Shown: positions 11,814 to 23,803 of the stretch, in pieces
Numbering within the stretch: position 1 is the stretch's first letter
How the letters are laid out: every line of letters starts with the position of its first letter
Assembly (NCBI GenBank): GCA_023105745.1
Contig: JALGQZ010000008.1
Coordinates: 44,761,618-44,825,617 of the forward strand
Reading direction: 5' to 3'
DNA length: 64,000 nucleotides
Source: Austropuccinia psidii
Lineage: Eukaryota > Basidiomycota > Pucciniomycetes > Pucciniales > Sphaerophragmiaceae
The notes under the pieces: generated by a model
Database searches by the model: none
Seen by the model: only the letters and a program-made list of their open reading frames with translations
Told to the model about the DNA's origin: nothing
Position numbers and translations under genes: made by a program

Positions 11814-12764
11814 TTATTGAAGGTTTGTAACTATCTGTTCCAAGGAGGCTTGAGTTTGTCTCATCCTCTCTTGGCCAGCTTTAATTTCTGCAAACTTCTT
11901 TGCAGATTGTTCAGCATATTGGGACATTTGTAACCACAGTGTATCACTGTTTATGTTACTCTCAGATGTGACAATGTTATTTTCAGTCTGAGTGGGGTTA
12001 ATTTTTCTATTACTAGGGCTACTGATTCTAGAGTGGTTTACAACTACTTCTGGTTCTTGTGTACTTCTTTCACCAAATCTAACAGCTTCTGGATCATGGG
12101 GTCTGACTCTTTCCTCCTCTGGTTGAAGGAGGCTTTGTTCTTTCCTTTGTTTCCTTGTCTTCTCCTGGAAACTTCCTGTAATTGTGAAGAATGGTGACTC
12201 TTGGCCACTGATCTTCTGGTTTCTGAATGGTGTGAAGCCACTGGAGAGCTGATTTGGCCTGCTCCTTGTGAGCCTGAAGGAATCTGAGTAGGCCCTGTCT
12301 GGGTTAAATGTTATTCTATAGCTTGGATAGTGGCTTGGTTCTCCCTTATCCTCTGTGCCCTTGCCTCCAGGAGTCTGAACTGCCTGGTAGGATTCCAACC
12401 TTTGGTGATTACCATCAGGTCTTTGAAGTCTATCTCTTTGAGACAGATCTTCTGGCAACTTGCTCCAAGTTCTGCCCAGTGACTTGCCAGGTTGAACCTC
12501 TTGTTGTCCATGCTCCATTGAAATAAGTCTTTGAGGAGTTGGTGGAGCTGAAGAACTTAATCCATATCCTTCCAGTCCTCTGGTTTGAGGTTCCTGTCGA
12601 ATTGGAGTGTGAATGGCAAGTTTGATATTATCTCCCTCATTGTCTTGCCATCCACCACTGTGTCCAAGGTGTCCTCTTCCAGGTCTTCTGGTTCTGGAAA
12701 AGCCTTCTCTGTCCTCTGGCTGATTACTTTGGAAGCCAAGGTCTCTGAGGTATGCAGGGGACAT
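11814..12764 (-). pseudogene. family A gag N-terminal region (gag-pol frame)
   Basis: 316 codons, Q/S/P/R-rich, ending in a coiled-coil-like stretch (MSQYAEQSAKKFAEIKAGQ). It stops at TAA near 11816-11814. Past the stop, the same frame reads GYAQLSKASEETNKK and then needs a one-base shift near 11767 to reach the frame of 11405-11647, so this was the 5' part of one gag-pol frame. A second, different reading frame over the same DNA also looks protein-like. Confidence 0.7.
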
Positions 12765-12778
12765 ATCAGTGTTTGCAA
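12044..12778 (-). pseudogene. family A upstream overlapping ORF (alternate frame)
   Basis: One frame over from the 316-codon gag piece, three consecutive in-frame stretches (12778-12557, 12511-12311, 12241-12044) form one interrupted protein. It includes VVDGKTMREIISNLPF, KGWNPTRQFRLLEARAQR and a basic tail ending VKEVHKNQK. Stops are at about 12557 and 12311. The GW-P-x5-7-LL pattern resembles [15 protein letters not shown] of the alternate frame in family B, at the same place and same relative phase, so it was probably a real product. Its function is unknown; an upstream Gag-like or accessory protein is the simplest reading. Confidence 0.55.
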
Positions 12779-13113
12779 GCAGTCAAAAACTTTATGTTCT
12801 TAGGGTATTTACCTTTGACTGTGCATTGTACAAATTTGTGATCTGCTGATTTGGGCAGTTTGCCTTTGGAGGTTACAACTGGGTTAATAATTGTAATCTT
12901 CCCTGTACAAGTGGTTAAGGTTGGTTTACCTTGTATTGAAGCAGAGCTTTGTGGTTTTCTACTCCTCTGAGTGGCTATTGGTGTCCACTTTTTGGCTGTA
13001 ATGAGGCCTTCACTAAGTCTTTTTCCTTTGCCCTTGCTGCCCTCTGGTTCTGAGGGTGTCACTGGTGTGTTGGCCTGTGACTGGGTCTCAAGTGGTATGA
13101 AATTTTCTTCCAC
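12766..13113 (-). pseudogene. family A 5'-most ORF
   Basis: 115 codons starting MEENFIPLETQSQ, serine/threonine/lysine-rich, ending at 12766. It lies directly upstream of the other gag frames and is in a third frame. It is probably the N-terminus of the first element-encoded protein, joined by a now-shifted frame. No domain is recognised. Confidence 0.5.
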
Positions 13114-13704
13114 TGAGTCAAACAGGAAAAAGAGGGCTTATGTCAGTTAAGACTTCTTAGAAGGCTGGTTTTGCATGTCTGAGAATGGCCTCTGGGCTTG
13201 TATATTATTACAATATGCCCTTGTATGATGACAGTGTAATTGAATTAACAATTCCGCGTCAAAAATACAGCTTACTGATATGTGGTATACTGTTTGTATA
13301 CCAATATCTCACAGATTACTTGTAATTAGCAAGTATAATCTGTCAAAGATGGTGTACTACAGGGCAATTGAGTTAACAATGTGCCCAAACACACCTCAAC
13401 TGTTGGTTTATTAGTATGAGCTGTCTTAATTCAATCACTAATTAAGACTGTATTAGTGGCTAAAAAGTGTTTTTATATATAAAACACACCAAAAATACTG
13501 GTCTTGTGGTTATTAGCCATGTGACAGATACTCTTTAAAATATGAGTATTTGTAAAAAAATAAATAAAAGTATATAAAAATATATATTTTTGAAAGAAAA
13601 TGACGCCTAAAAAGATAAAAACAAGTGTCAATAAAATGATAAAAAAGAAAAACTCACTTGTAATAAGTCCAAAAAGGTTTTAAAACACGGCCAGGCCCCC
13701 AAAA
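13114..13704 (-). other. family A leader and primer-binding region
   Basis: Untranslated leader between the 5' LTR and the first ORF. On the minus strand the LTR end is followed by TTTTGGGGGCCTGGCC; a TGGGGGCCTGG stretch three bases in could pair with a tRNA 3' end, but no tRNA was matched. Confidence 0.5.
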
Positions 13705-15143
13705 TGTCAGGATGAGTCTATGTTGACGTGGTAATAAGGCTATTTACAACGAAAATTATGACTGTGACACATAGAAAATAGTTTAAAATACTTTGATAAA
13801 GGTTTAAAGATGGTTTAATTTGATAATAAAAGGGCTTTACTATAAGGAATATAGTGGTGGTGAGCGCTGTTGAAAGCCCTGGGTGCAGCTTTATCTGTTG
13901 GGTTACAATAATAAAGACTACAATACTTTTAATTTAAGAGTATACCTGATTATTAACCAAGATTAAAACTGTTTTTGACAGTTTACTACGTAGGTTATTC
14001 AAGAGCAGGATGAGGATACAATTCTGGCTGTGAAAAGCCTCCTTTTTATCCTGAAATGGGGTGGAAAGGGTGCTAGACCTTTCCACGTAGAGGAAGTGAA
14101 GATTTTTTCACTCTCTAGTACTTGCTTGTGGTTTGCAACCAGCCTGTATACCTGTATTGGGCTCAGATGTGGTTTTGAAACCACATCTGGGCAGTTTTCA
14201 CCAATACAGGGTGAAAAATTTCATCTGGGGACCTCACAGCCTGATTCTGACATGTATGATGCGTAGAATGCTGTACAGAAACTGTATGGGACCCCAGTAT
14301 TGACTGACATATGAGGTATTGAAGTAAAAACATGCTTCTTTGTCTATTTGACCCCTCATATTCATGATTATGGGATATTATCCCATGGTAAGGCTGTATA
14401 TGACAGCAGGTGGGAATCTGACCTTAAAACAACTATAGCTTTGTCAATTCTTGAGATATCAACCTCAAAATTGGTTCAGTGTGTAGCCCAGTATGTTCTC
14501 TACACAATGGCACCTCTTTTGATATGGGTATCATTAAATATGGCAAAGTTATCCCATGTACAAGAGTTTTGTACATTTGCGTGTTTTAGGCAAAAAGCTG
14601 TATTGAGCTTGTTTACCCCATAACTTCTGCTGTAGTTGAGATATGGAGAAGTGGATGACACCATCAGATAGCCCTGATTGTGCGCTTTCCAAAAAGACCC
14701 CACTTCAAGTATCTCACACTAGAACTGTAGAAGTTAGATGAGAGGTGAGTGTTTTGGTCACCCTTATTTGGCCTGAAATTGACCATAACTCCAGTAATAT
14801 TGGTGCTAGCTCATTTTGGCTGGTACCATTGGATAGCCCTGGCTTAGAGCTTTATTTTGAATACCAATTTGATGGGGTTAAGTCTTTCCTTATAGATTTT
14901 AGATAAGAGGTGAAAATTAAGGTTTATGCTCAGCAATAATTTTGAGCAGGAATAACTTTGTTATTTCTTGTCCTATGGTGATGGGACTTATATTTTCAGA
15001 AAGAGGTGAGTTTCCTCTTTCTTTTGATACTTTTTGAGCTGATTTGGCTCAGCTCCATGTTTTGGTGGTATCTTGGCTATACCATTGGTTTATGGTATTT
15101 TGGCTGTCATGCTTGTGCTCTGGTTTTGAGTCACAGGCTGACA
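13705..15143 (-). repeat. family A LTR (element 5' LTR)
   Basis: 1439 bp, same ends as 5444-6883 and a few percent divergent by eye. It would act as promoter for the minus-strand element. It holds the second copy of the 26-bp palindrome. Confidence 0.93.
14164..14189. repeat. 26-bp palindrome in family A LTR (right copy)
   Basis: Same twelve-base arms as at 5904-5929, centre TG instead of CA, so it is the exact reverse complement of the left copy. Confidence 0.85.
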
Positions 15144-15863
15144 ATTCCTTTCCCACCCAAAATTAATCTTTCCAATTTATTTTTATTCAATTTCTCATCA
15201 TGTACTATGATTAAATTTTACACATGTAATTCAATTGTAAATTTAAAGTACAAAACTGTAATTATTTACTCCTCATATGTAAGTTAAAGTTCAATTATGT
15301 AGTATAAATTCACAGTTTGATATTTCAATTGGAAATACTTCAATTCCTCAAATCTTCTAAATTACACACCACACATAAGTTTGAACACAACAATTTATGG
15401 ATAAAACCACCTGTGGTAAGAATTAAATGAATTTTTTGAGGTTTTCCATGTTTTCATACAGAAAATACCAAAAAATCGATTTAAGCTTATTTAGAATTGA
15501 GTTACAGAAATTTCACATAGAGGTGAACCCACCTATTTTTGTATGAGGAATTGAATGGTCAAATAGCTTTGAGTTTTTTATTTATTGGAAAATATTTCTA
15601 AGACTGTTTATCAACTTTTTTCTAAAAATATTTAATTTTTTAATATTTTTGTTAAAAATTCATTTTTACTTAGTTATTTCAGGTAAAAATATGTGTTTAA
15701 ATTTTTTTGTTGCAATTAATATTTGAAATGAATTTATTAGTAAAATTTTATTATAAATTGATTTCTGTATTTAATCTTTGTTTCTAAAAATAGATGTATT
15801 ATTTTCAATTATAGGTTCTTTTTGTGGCCTTTTGGGTATATGAGAATACCTGTAAAGCTCACA
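15144..15863 (-). repeat. Gypsy family B LTR, right part
   Basis: Continues the LTR interrupted at 5443 (first five bases are the duplicated ATTCC). It parallels 46432-47182, including the CTCATCATGTA and TTTTGGGTATATGA blocks, and ends AAGCTCACA, the family B terminus. It is followed by unrelated AT-rich DNA, so it behaves as a solo LTR or the last piece of a lost element. Confidence 0.82.
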
Positions 15864-18800
15864 AATATATACAAAATTAATATTTGGAAAATGATATTCT
15901 TACTTAATAAAGATCAATGGTACCTCCTTTTATCAAAAATTTGAGTTCAATTTGAGTAAGCTCCATATATAGAAAATATTTGGTGTATGTTCCTCTAATT
16001 TTATTTTTAATCAAAGCTATTTGTAAAAACATTGCTAATATTACTTGAAATGTATTTTTATTTAATAAAATAAATTTTTGGAAATGCAAGGATATTTATT
16101 TATGAATTATGAAAAAAGCTGAATATTGTTTCGTAATAGAGATATAATTAATTTGGTAATTAAATTATTTCCTTTAAAAAATAATATATTATTGAGAATT
16201 TCCCTCTTTGTAAAAAAAACTTTCTCCATACTTATAAAAGTCACATGGTAAGAAGATTTGAGTGAATTATATCAGATTTTTGAATACCACCTTGAATATT
16301 AAAAATGTTAAATGTAATTATAAGATTATTTTGACCCATGAAATTCACATTTTCTCAATTATGAAGTAGAAAAGTTTATAATAATAAATATTATGATATT
16401 GAATTTTAAAGATGGCTTTGAAAAAATTGATATCAAAACACTATCAGATTAAAGTGGATTTCCTCTTTTAGTTTTTTATGCTTGAAATAAAGCTGATTAA
16501 ACTAATCTATTTGAAAATAAAAGAAGAGAAATTTCTCATAAATTGGTTAAGTGAATAAATTTTAATTTAAATTTTGAAATTGTGTGAGAATTAGGACTTA
16601 TCTTTGTATTATTTAAAATAATTTTTTTCAATAAATTACCTTACTTATACTGAAAGGATACATTTATTTCTATTTCAAGTATATTACAATAAATATCTGA
16701 TTTTGTGTGTACTTAAAAAGTGAGCTGGTAAGAAAAAAGTCATTAAGAGATAAGAGGTTTTCCTCTCTAAAGGAATTATATCTTTTGATAGTTATTTAAT
16801 TTATCTAGAGCCTTATATATCTCAATTAATATCTGATTATCTTGATGTAGTTGTTTCATGAAATTTGAACCATCAAAAGAATATATTCAAGATTAATAAA
16901 GTAAATAATAAAGATTTATTATTTCAAAGTAAAAAGATCTCAAGATTTACTAAAAATTAAATGAGGATAGGACATATAATTAAATTATACTGTTTTTTCT
17001 ATTGAACAGGATTAGTTCTCCATAATAAGAATTTTGATACAAAAGGGTTAAAGAGACTGTATCATTTGAGAAAATTACTCACATATATCAGATCTCTGAC
17101 TCAAATCCTAAAAATAAAATTTATTTTCAATTCCTCAATGTGATATAATGAGGCTAAAGACTTATCAGTATTTTGGGTTTTTAAGTGAATCAAACTTAGC
17201 AAGAAAGAGCTCTCTCTAAAGAGGAACTCTTTGGGCCTCCAAAATCGTTAATCAAGTCTGTGTAAATTTCCTTCAAAATATACAAATATGTTAATTAATA
17301 GTTTGGACAGTATTTACACCATATTTCAACGTGTCTGGGGATATTGAAAAATGATTTAAGAATTGGAAAAGGTTTGGGACCATGTTCAATTAAAAGCCAC
17401 TTTGTGGTTAGAATATTAATTGAACCTTCAGCCTCTACCCCTGGGTGATGAATTTTTTCATGGTGACTCATACCCAAAGAATAAATTTTCAATATCTCTC
17501 TTAAAGGAAATCCTTTTCCCCATCCAATTTTCCTAGCTTTTTTGGAACTAATCAGTAGCTAAGCTCAGAATAATGTTTATTGTATCAAATTTCCTATATT
17601 TTTCTCAGTAGCAAAGCTCAGTAGAGCTGTCTAAGTGGAGTATAATTAATCTTAGTTGCAACTTAGTCTAACTTACTTCATACAATAATCCCATTGAGCA
17701 TACCCATCACTATTATTTATGAATAGATTATCTCAGGAGTAATATATGAATCTTCTTAATAGTTGATAGTAGATAACAGCTGGTCTACAATGTTTCATTA
17801 ACTAAACTCATTGAATATCCCCATAATATTGACTTCCCATTCCTAATTTCCTAAGTAGCTAAGCTGAGTAGACTTGTCTGAATTATTCATGAATAGTGGT
17901 ATTGAATATTTACTCTAAATTATCTTATAAATTCATATCATTTAAAGATCTTGTATTTAAGTAGCCAATCTCAGAAATTAATTTAACCATGGTAGTATCT
18001 TTTATCCAAAATTATCCTTATGAAATTATTAAAATCTTTGAAAGAATATTATTTTTTTATGATAAGATACTATAGCATAGTCCTATTTCTTCAAATTATT
18101 GATAATCTTGGAAGATACTATTGACATAAGTAAAGGATATCATAGCTCTTGTTTGAGCTTTATAAATATATTTATTTTGAGGCTTACTGAGCCATTGATT
18201 CTATATCAAGACAGATCTGATAGATTATGCTGAGGAATACTTACAGAACTTGCCTCAACCAATAGATAATTTTATAATGAGCTTAACATAAGATCATTAA
18301 ACATTTTCATGAAGGAAAGTTCAGATTACTCCCCCACACAAGAAGAGAAAGGTTTAAAAGCTTGAAATAAGTTAAAAATATTTTATTTTAATCCCCCCTT
18401 CTAGGTACAACATAATTCATCCCACACAAGAGGAGCTCTCAAACATTTATTCTTGTTACTGTTTCAAGATTCAGATTGAGATAAAATTTGTCTGCACAAG
18501 GTTTCTGTAGCTCAACGAACTTACACTTGAATTATATGAATAGTTTTTTTGGCATGAAAATATGAAGATGAAGAAAAGTTTATTCCATTCAAATCAAATT
18601 TCACATTCAAAATGATTTTTAGTGCAGATAATTATTTTTGGTGTGTAATTTAAAGATAATGAGGAATTTGATCATATTTGATAGATTTTTTGGCATGTGT
18701 CAGGTAGCTGAAGTTTAGGTTGAGTAATTGAATACTATGCTAAATTTATTAGCTTTAATATTTACTTAAATTACATGTTTTCTATCAATATTATACTATT

Positions 18801-21800
18801 ATGGTATTGATTGAAAATAAAATCAAAGAAAACAATCATCATTGAATGAGAGAATGAATCTTAGTCTGAGGGGTCAATAATACTATAAAACACTTTTATC
18901 TTATAATTGAGTTTTCAACCCAATTCAAATTCTTATTTAAATTTGGCATGGGATCAGCCAAGGGTCTTTGAAATCATCTTATTTCATGGATTTAATAATA
19001 TCCACTATTTTTAACCTGGTTTAAGACAGTGTAAATCTAATTATACTTCTTTTTGAAAATACTAAAATCCCTGTGACATATTTCAGATATTCTGGGGACT
19101 ACTTGTGGTATTTCCCGAGACCTAATAGCACAGATAAACCAAAAATTAATGAGTTAGAAAGTCAAAAATATAAAAAATGATAAAATAATGGAATTTATGT
19201 TATGGAAACAGGGATTGGTAATAAAACAATGAGAGATATTTGAATCATATTTTTCTCAACATCCTTTTGAAGGTAACCTTCAACGTTTTAGAGGAATTTT
19301 CAAAATATGTGAGAATTTTTTTCATTGTCTCAACTCTTTCCTTCATGTCAAAGTAGCTTAAATAAATAATTATCTTGAATATCTTTCAATAATTTATAAA
19401 AGATCAAAAAAAATAATTTCATAAAACTCTCAGAATTTCATTCAAACAAGAAAGTAACTATAATGATTCCCTATAGCTCCTATAATAATTTTTACCCATG
19501 TTCCACCCCTAAAATTGAATTTTATACTATTTGAGAGCTATAAATATTCAAGCTTAACATAAAGATTCATTCAGGTAAATTTTGAGAATATTTTCTCTTT
19601 AAGATCTTTATAGACTTCTTTCTCATATTAATTGCTTGCACGTATTTGCTCAATGAATTCAAAGGAATTTTATTTGGAAATTCCTTTTCAGCCTCAACTA
19701 TCTCTTTTCATATATTTCTGTATAAATTCCTTTTTTGGGTAAAAAAATAGCTTATGATAATTATAGTATCTTATACTAACTGAGTTAAGAAAAATAATTT
19801 TGGTTTTTTTCTCTTAATAAATGAAGTATCGATTTTCTTTTCATTTCCGCTTGTAACAACTATTGAGGAAAGGAAGAAATCTTTCCCAATCAAATTATCA
19901 TACCTACAACTGAAAATATCTTGAAAGATATCATTTATTCACAAACAGGTAAAATTAGATCATTCCAGATAATTCAAGTTAATGGTATAGCAATACCCCC
20001 TTTCAGCTACCAAAGATCAATAGGGGTCTCAAAAAGTGTAGTCAAATTATTTGTACTTCTCTGACATTTTCAACCTGAATTATATCTTCATTTCTTGAAT
20101 ACATGATAGATATTGACTTAAATGTGGTAGAATACATAATTTTATACTTTCATGACACAAAAAAACTAGGTGGTCATTTTTTGAAATTATTTTCCTTAAA
20201 ATTGAGAAAAAAAGCTTTTGGGCTTCAAATAGAGCAATATATCAAAGGAAAATGAACCATTACAACTTTTATTTTACTCTTTCATAGTAGACTTATTTGT
20301 AATCCAGAAAATCACATTCATAGTATCATATTCAGATGAGGAAAAATACGACTTTATATTCAAATTGAATAAGAAAATTAAAAGGAACAAGATAATATTC
20401 TTTGATATTGAAAATATATACATGATAATATAATGATTTACAGAAATTCAATATTAAATCCAAATTTCTTCAAACCCAATCTACCATAAAAACCCCATCG
20501 CATGCATTAGTGACCAAATTTAATCAAATATCTAAATGTAAAATATTTCATAAAAATGAAATACTCACTTAATATAAAAGTGATTTATTAATAAATAGCA
20601 CAAAATAACATAATATGACCTATTGAACACCCAAGATAAATATATTTAAAGAAGGATTTATCAAGTTTTCTTTGTTTGATAAAGAATAGGATTATAAGAA
20701 TAAAACTGTAGTAATATGACACCCTTGATATAAAATATTGCTCCTTACCTTTTCAGCTATCTCCCTAGTAGTTCTTCAAATATTTTACATGGATATCCTT
20801 TTTATCTATCTTCCTTCTAGGATCATTAAAAATTTACCTCCCTAAACAGTTTTTTTAAGGCTAAGACACTTTATTCCCCTCTTGATTTTTTTCTGATGAC
20901 CACCTTCCAAGATCCTTAGTTAAATTATCTGAAGTTCTTTATATTTATGATATTTTTCCTGAAATTGTACTTCTATATACACCTGAGAGCTTAGCAATTT
21001 TGATCCTTAATATTTAACCCTTATAGGTGGTAATAAATCCACGAAATCCAAAATAGTTGAACAGAAATCCCGATGGTAACAAACATCACCCAAATCAAAA
21101 TCATCTACTTAACGATTTTCAAAATATCAGGAAACTGTTTTTTAAAGCTTTACTTGTATTAATTCAATATATTATATTTTTCAAGAAAATCATGGGGCCT
21201 GCTAGATCCTCACCTTTACTCATAAAATACACCCATGCCAATATTTATTATTTGGGAATTTTGGTATTCCATACCCTTTGGGGAAAGGTGCAAGTCCACT
21301 CTAGTGTGACAGAAGTAATAATAGCCATATATAGGAACAAATTCAAAATATAAATAAAATGAATAAAAAAGGAATATCAAATCAAACTACATAGAATAAG
21401 TATGCCATTGAATTTTTTAAAACATTTCCTGTAGGGTCATATGATGACTCAAACAAATAGAACTGAAATTGAGAAAGATATTATTTATTTGGTAGAAGAT
21501 ACATATACTAAGGTTGGTAACCACTAAGATATGTATAGGAATATTCTCATAATATATATTCTAGGATTTAATATTCAAATTACCCAAAGAATAGTGACAG
21601 AATGACTCGATAAAAGCTCATAAACTTGCAGTTATAGTTACCCTTTAATCATATTCCCAAGGCTCCATAAATTTGAAAAAAAATATTGATTCATATAAGC
21701 CTAAAAATATGGTTTTGAAAAGTATAATGCTTAAATGAAATACCATGGTAACTACATAGTCACACAACTTAGCCGTAGTAAATATCCAATTTGGCCAATA

Positions 21801-22676
21801 AACTTAAATAATAACAAATCAGCCCAAAGTCACAAATAAACAATCATATTTTTGAGGATCAAGTGAATTCAAAATTAATACCCTAATTACAAAAAAACAC
21901 CATCTCATTGGTCAGAATTCAGATTTCAAAGCTCAAATCTCATTGGTCAGAAATTATAGTTAATTCAAGATGCATACCAAAAATTATCTAATGATGTGAT
22001 GCCTAAATATTATTGGTAAGAATTTGATGGGAATGTCACATTGATATACCAGGATATACCATCAACCAGGTAAAAGGATTTAACAGTGGAATTCTTCCAA
22101 ATTCCCTTGTTTTTTAAAGCTCTATGAAGGGCTTATCTCCCTGTTTCTCTTCATGCTTCTAATTCAGAAAATAATCTTGAGGATAAATATCTCCCTTCTC
22201 TAGTAGGATAAGATAGTAGTATATTATAAAGATCAGTATAAAGACTCAGTATATTATAGTATTATTTATGATTAACTAATGAAAGAGCTCAATATTTTTC
22301 AGAAATCCTACAATGAAAGTATTAGCATTGAACTAGTGTTTGAATATATTATAGTGAGCTATATCATAGAATTTATCAATAAAATTTATTTTTGAAAAGG
22401 AGTTATTATTATATCACCCTTATTAGAATATTGGAGTATATTTAAAGTCACCCCATAGTATTATATCAATATATATAAAATGTATAGCTCACCCTTATAA
22501 AGCTATTGTACCCTTAAATTATTATATTTATCTTGATAGTATTATTAAGTAAAAATTAAATTATGAAATATTTAAGAAGATTGTTCTCAGTAGTAATAGT
22601 GATATTAAAACAAATAGTCTTTGAATAGCTCAATTTTAGAAAGTGGGGATACTAACACAAATTGAAAATAATTATA
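15864..22676. other. AT-rich region, no gene seen
   Basis: About 6.8 kb with only short spurious open frames and no recognisable protein motif on either strand. Probably decayed repeats. Confidence 0.6.
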
Positions 22677-23794
22677 GGGTGTTGGTAAACACACACAAGA
22701 TTTTAGTAGAAACACGTAAGGCCTTATGTGTTTTTACCATAAAATCATGCCTTTTTACCAATTTATGGCCAAAAAATGTAAGTAACTTATTTTTTTAATA
22801 AAAATTCCTCAGGCTCATTTCTTAGTATTTCTATAATGTTTTTGCCATATTTTTTCTGACATGGGATTTGAAGGTCCCCAAATTTTTTCAAAATTTTTTC
22901 TTGCCCAATTTCTTTATTTTGGCCAATTTGACAAAATGGCCTAATTTTTCAAAAAAATTCATTGAATATGTTCCCACTTATGAATTTCCATAATTTTTTT
23001 TAAAATGAAGGGCAAAATCTTGAGAATAGAAAACCAGAAGCCCAACATTTTGGGATTTTTTGTGCCAGGTCATTTGTAGGCCCAAAAAGTCCCTGTTTTT
23101 GACATTTTTTGTTCATGTGTGTAATTAAATTGAAAATGCCATTTATGAAATAAATTGAATTTAAAATGTAATATATGATTAGTGGAAGTTTAAATTTCTT
23201 TGTTGGAATCAACAGTGCCATTTATGACATCAAAAGTGCCATAAATGGCATCAGAAATGAGATAATAATGCCATAAATGGCATCAAGAATGACATGCAGA
23301 TGCCATTTATGGCCATAAAATTGGCACAAATGGCATTACAACAATGCCATGAGCTGAATTGAATGGCCTTAAAAATGCCATTAATGCATTTAACAATTCC
23401 ATGAATGGCCTTAACATTGGTCTTAAAAATGGAATTAATGGCCTTAACAATACCATAAATGGCATTAAAAATTCCATTTGTGGCATTAACAATTCCATTC
23501 ATTGCATTGATAATGCTATTAATGGCATCAATGGCATCAGAAATATTGCATTGTTGATGCCATGAATGAAATTGTTGATAACATAAATGGCATTAATTGC
23601 ACCAGAAATATTGCATTGATAATTCCACAAATGGCATTGTTGATGCCATAAATGGCATTAATGGCATCAGAAATTCTATAAATAGCCATATTTCATTTAA
23701 AATCCACCCCTTACGTGTTTTTACCCATTGATTGTAAAAACACATCAGCCCTTATGTATTTTTACCAATTTGCTTACGTGCTTTTACCAATACC
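22677..23794. mobile_element. non-autonomous TIR element, 1118 bp (MULE-like)
   Basis: The left end reads GGGTGTTGGTAAACACAC and the right end, inverted, GGTATTGGTAAAAGCACG; the termini repeat an ACGTAAGG...TGTTTTTACC motif several times. A perfect 9-bp direct repeat ATAATTATA flanks it (22668-22676 and 23795-23803). A 9-bp duplication with G-rich ends fits Mutator-like elements best. There is no transposase inside; the core is a degenerate 21-bp-period satellite. The left end has one extra G relative to the right. Confidence 0.7.
23170..23690. repeat. degenerate 21-bp satellite, palindromic unit
   Basis: Repeats of roughly ATGGCATTAACAATGCCATA with substitutions. Each unit is nearly self-complementary, so open frames exist on both strands; the plus strand reads NGLNNAI-like heptads (23359-23565). 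These frames are a by-product of the repeat, not a gene. Confidence 0.75.
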
Positions 23795-23803
23795 ATAATT
23801 ATA

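Larger units (their letters stand above)
5444..15143 (-). mobile_element. Ty3/Gypsy chromovirus, family A, full length, defective
   Basis: A complete 9.7-kb element read on the minus strand: 5' LTR (15143-13705), leader, gag, protease, reverse transcriptase, RNase H, integrase, chromodomain, polypurine tract, 3' LTR (6883-5444). The domain order RT-RH-INT-chromodomain is that of Ty3/Gypsy chromoviruses. The LTRs start TG and end CA in both directions and are flanked by ATTCC. The coding region has at least three nonsense codons and one frameshift, so the copy cannot make its proteins alone. By eye the two LTRs differ by about a dozen substitutions over the first 330 bp. Confidence 0.93.

Noticed and set aside
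23359..23565. Asn/Gly-rich heptad-repeat open frame (NGLNNAI-like), plus mirror frames on the minus strand
   Set aside because: Follows from a 21-bp palindromic satellite with no stops; frames exist on both strands, no start context or flanking exon.
23170..23690. CRISPR-like array
   Set aside because: Repeats are degenerate and contiguous with no unique spacers, and the genome is eukaryotic.
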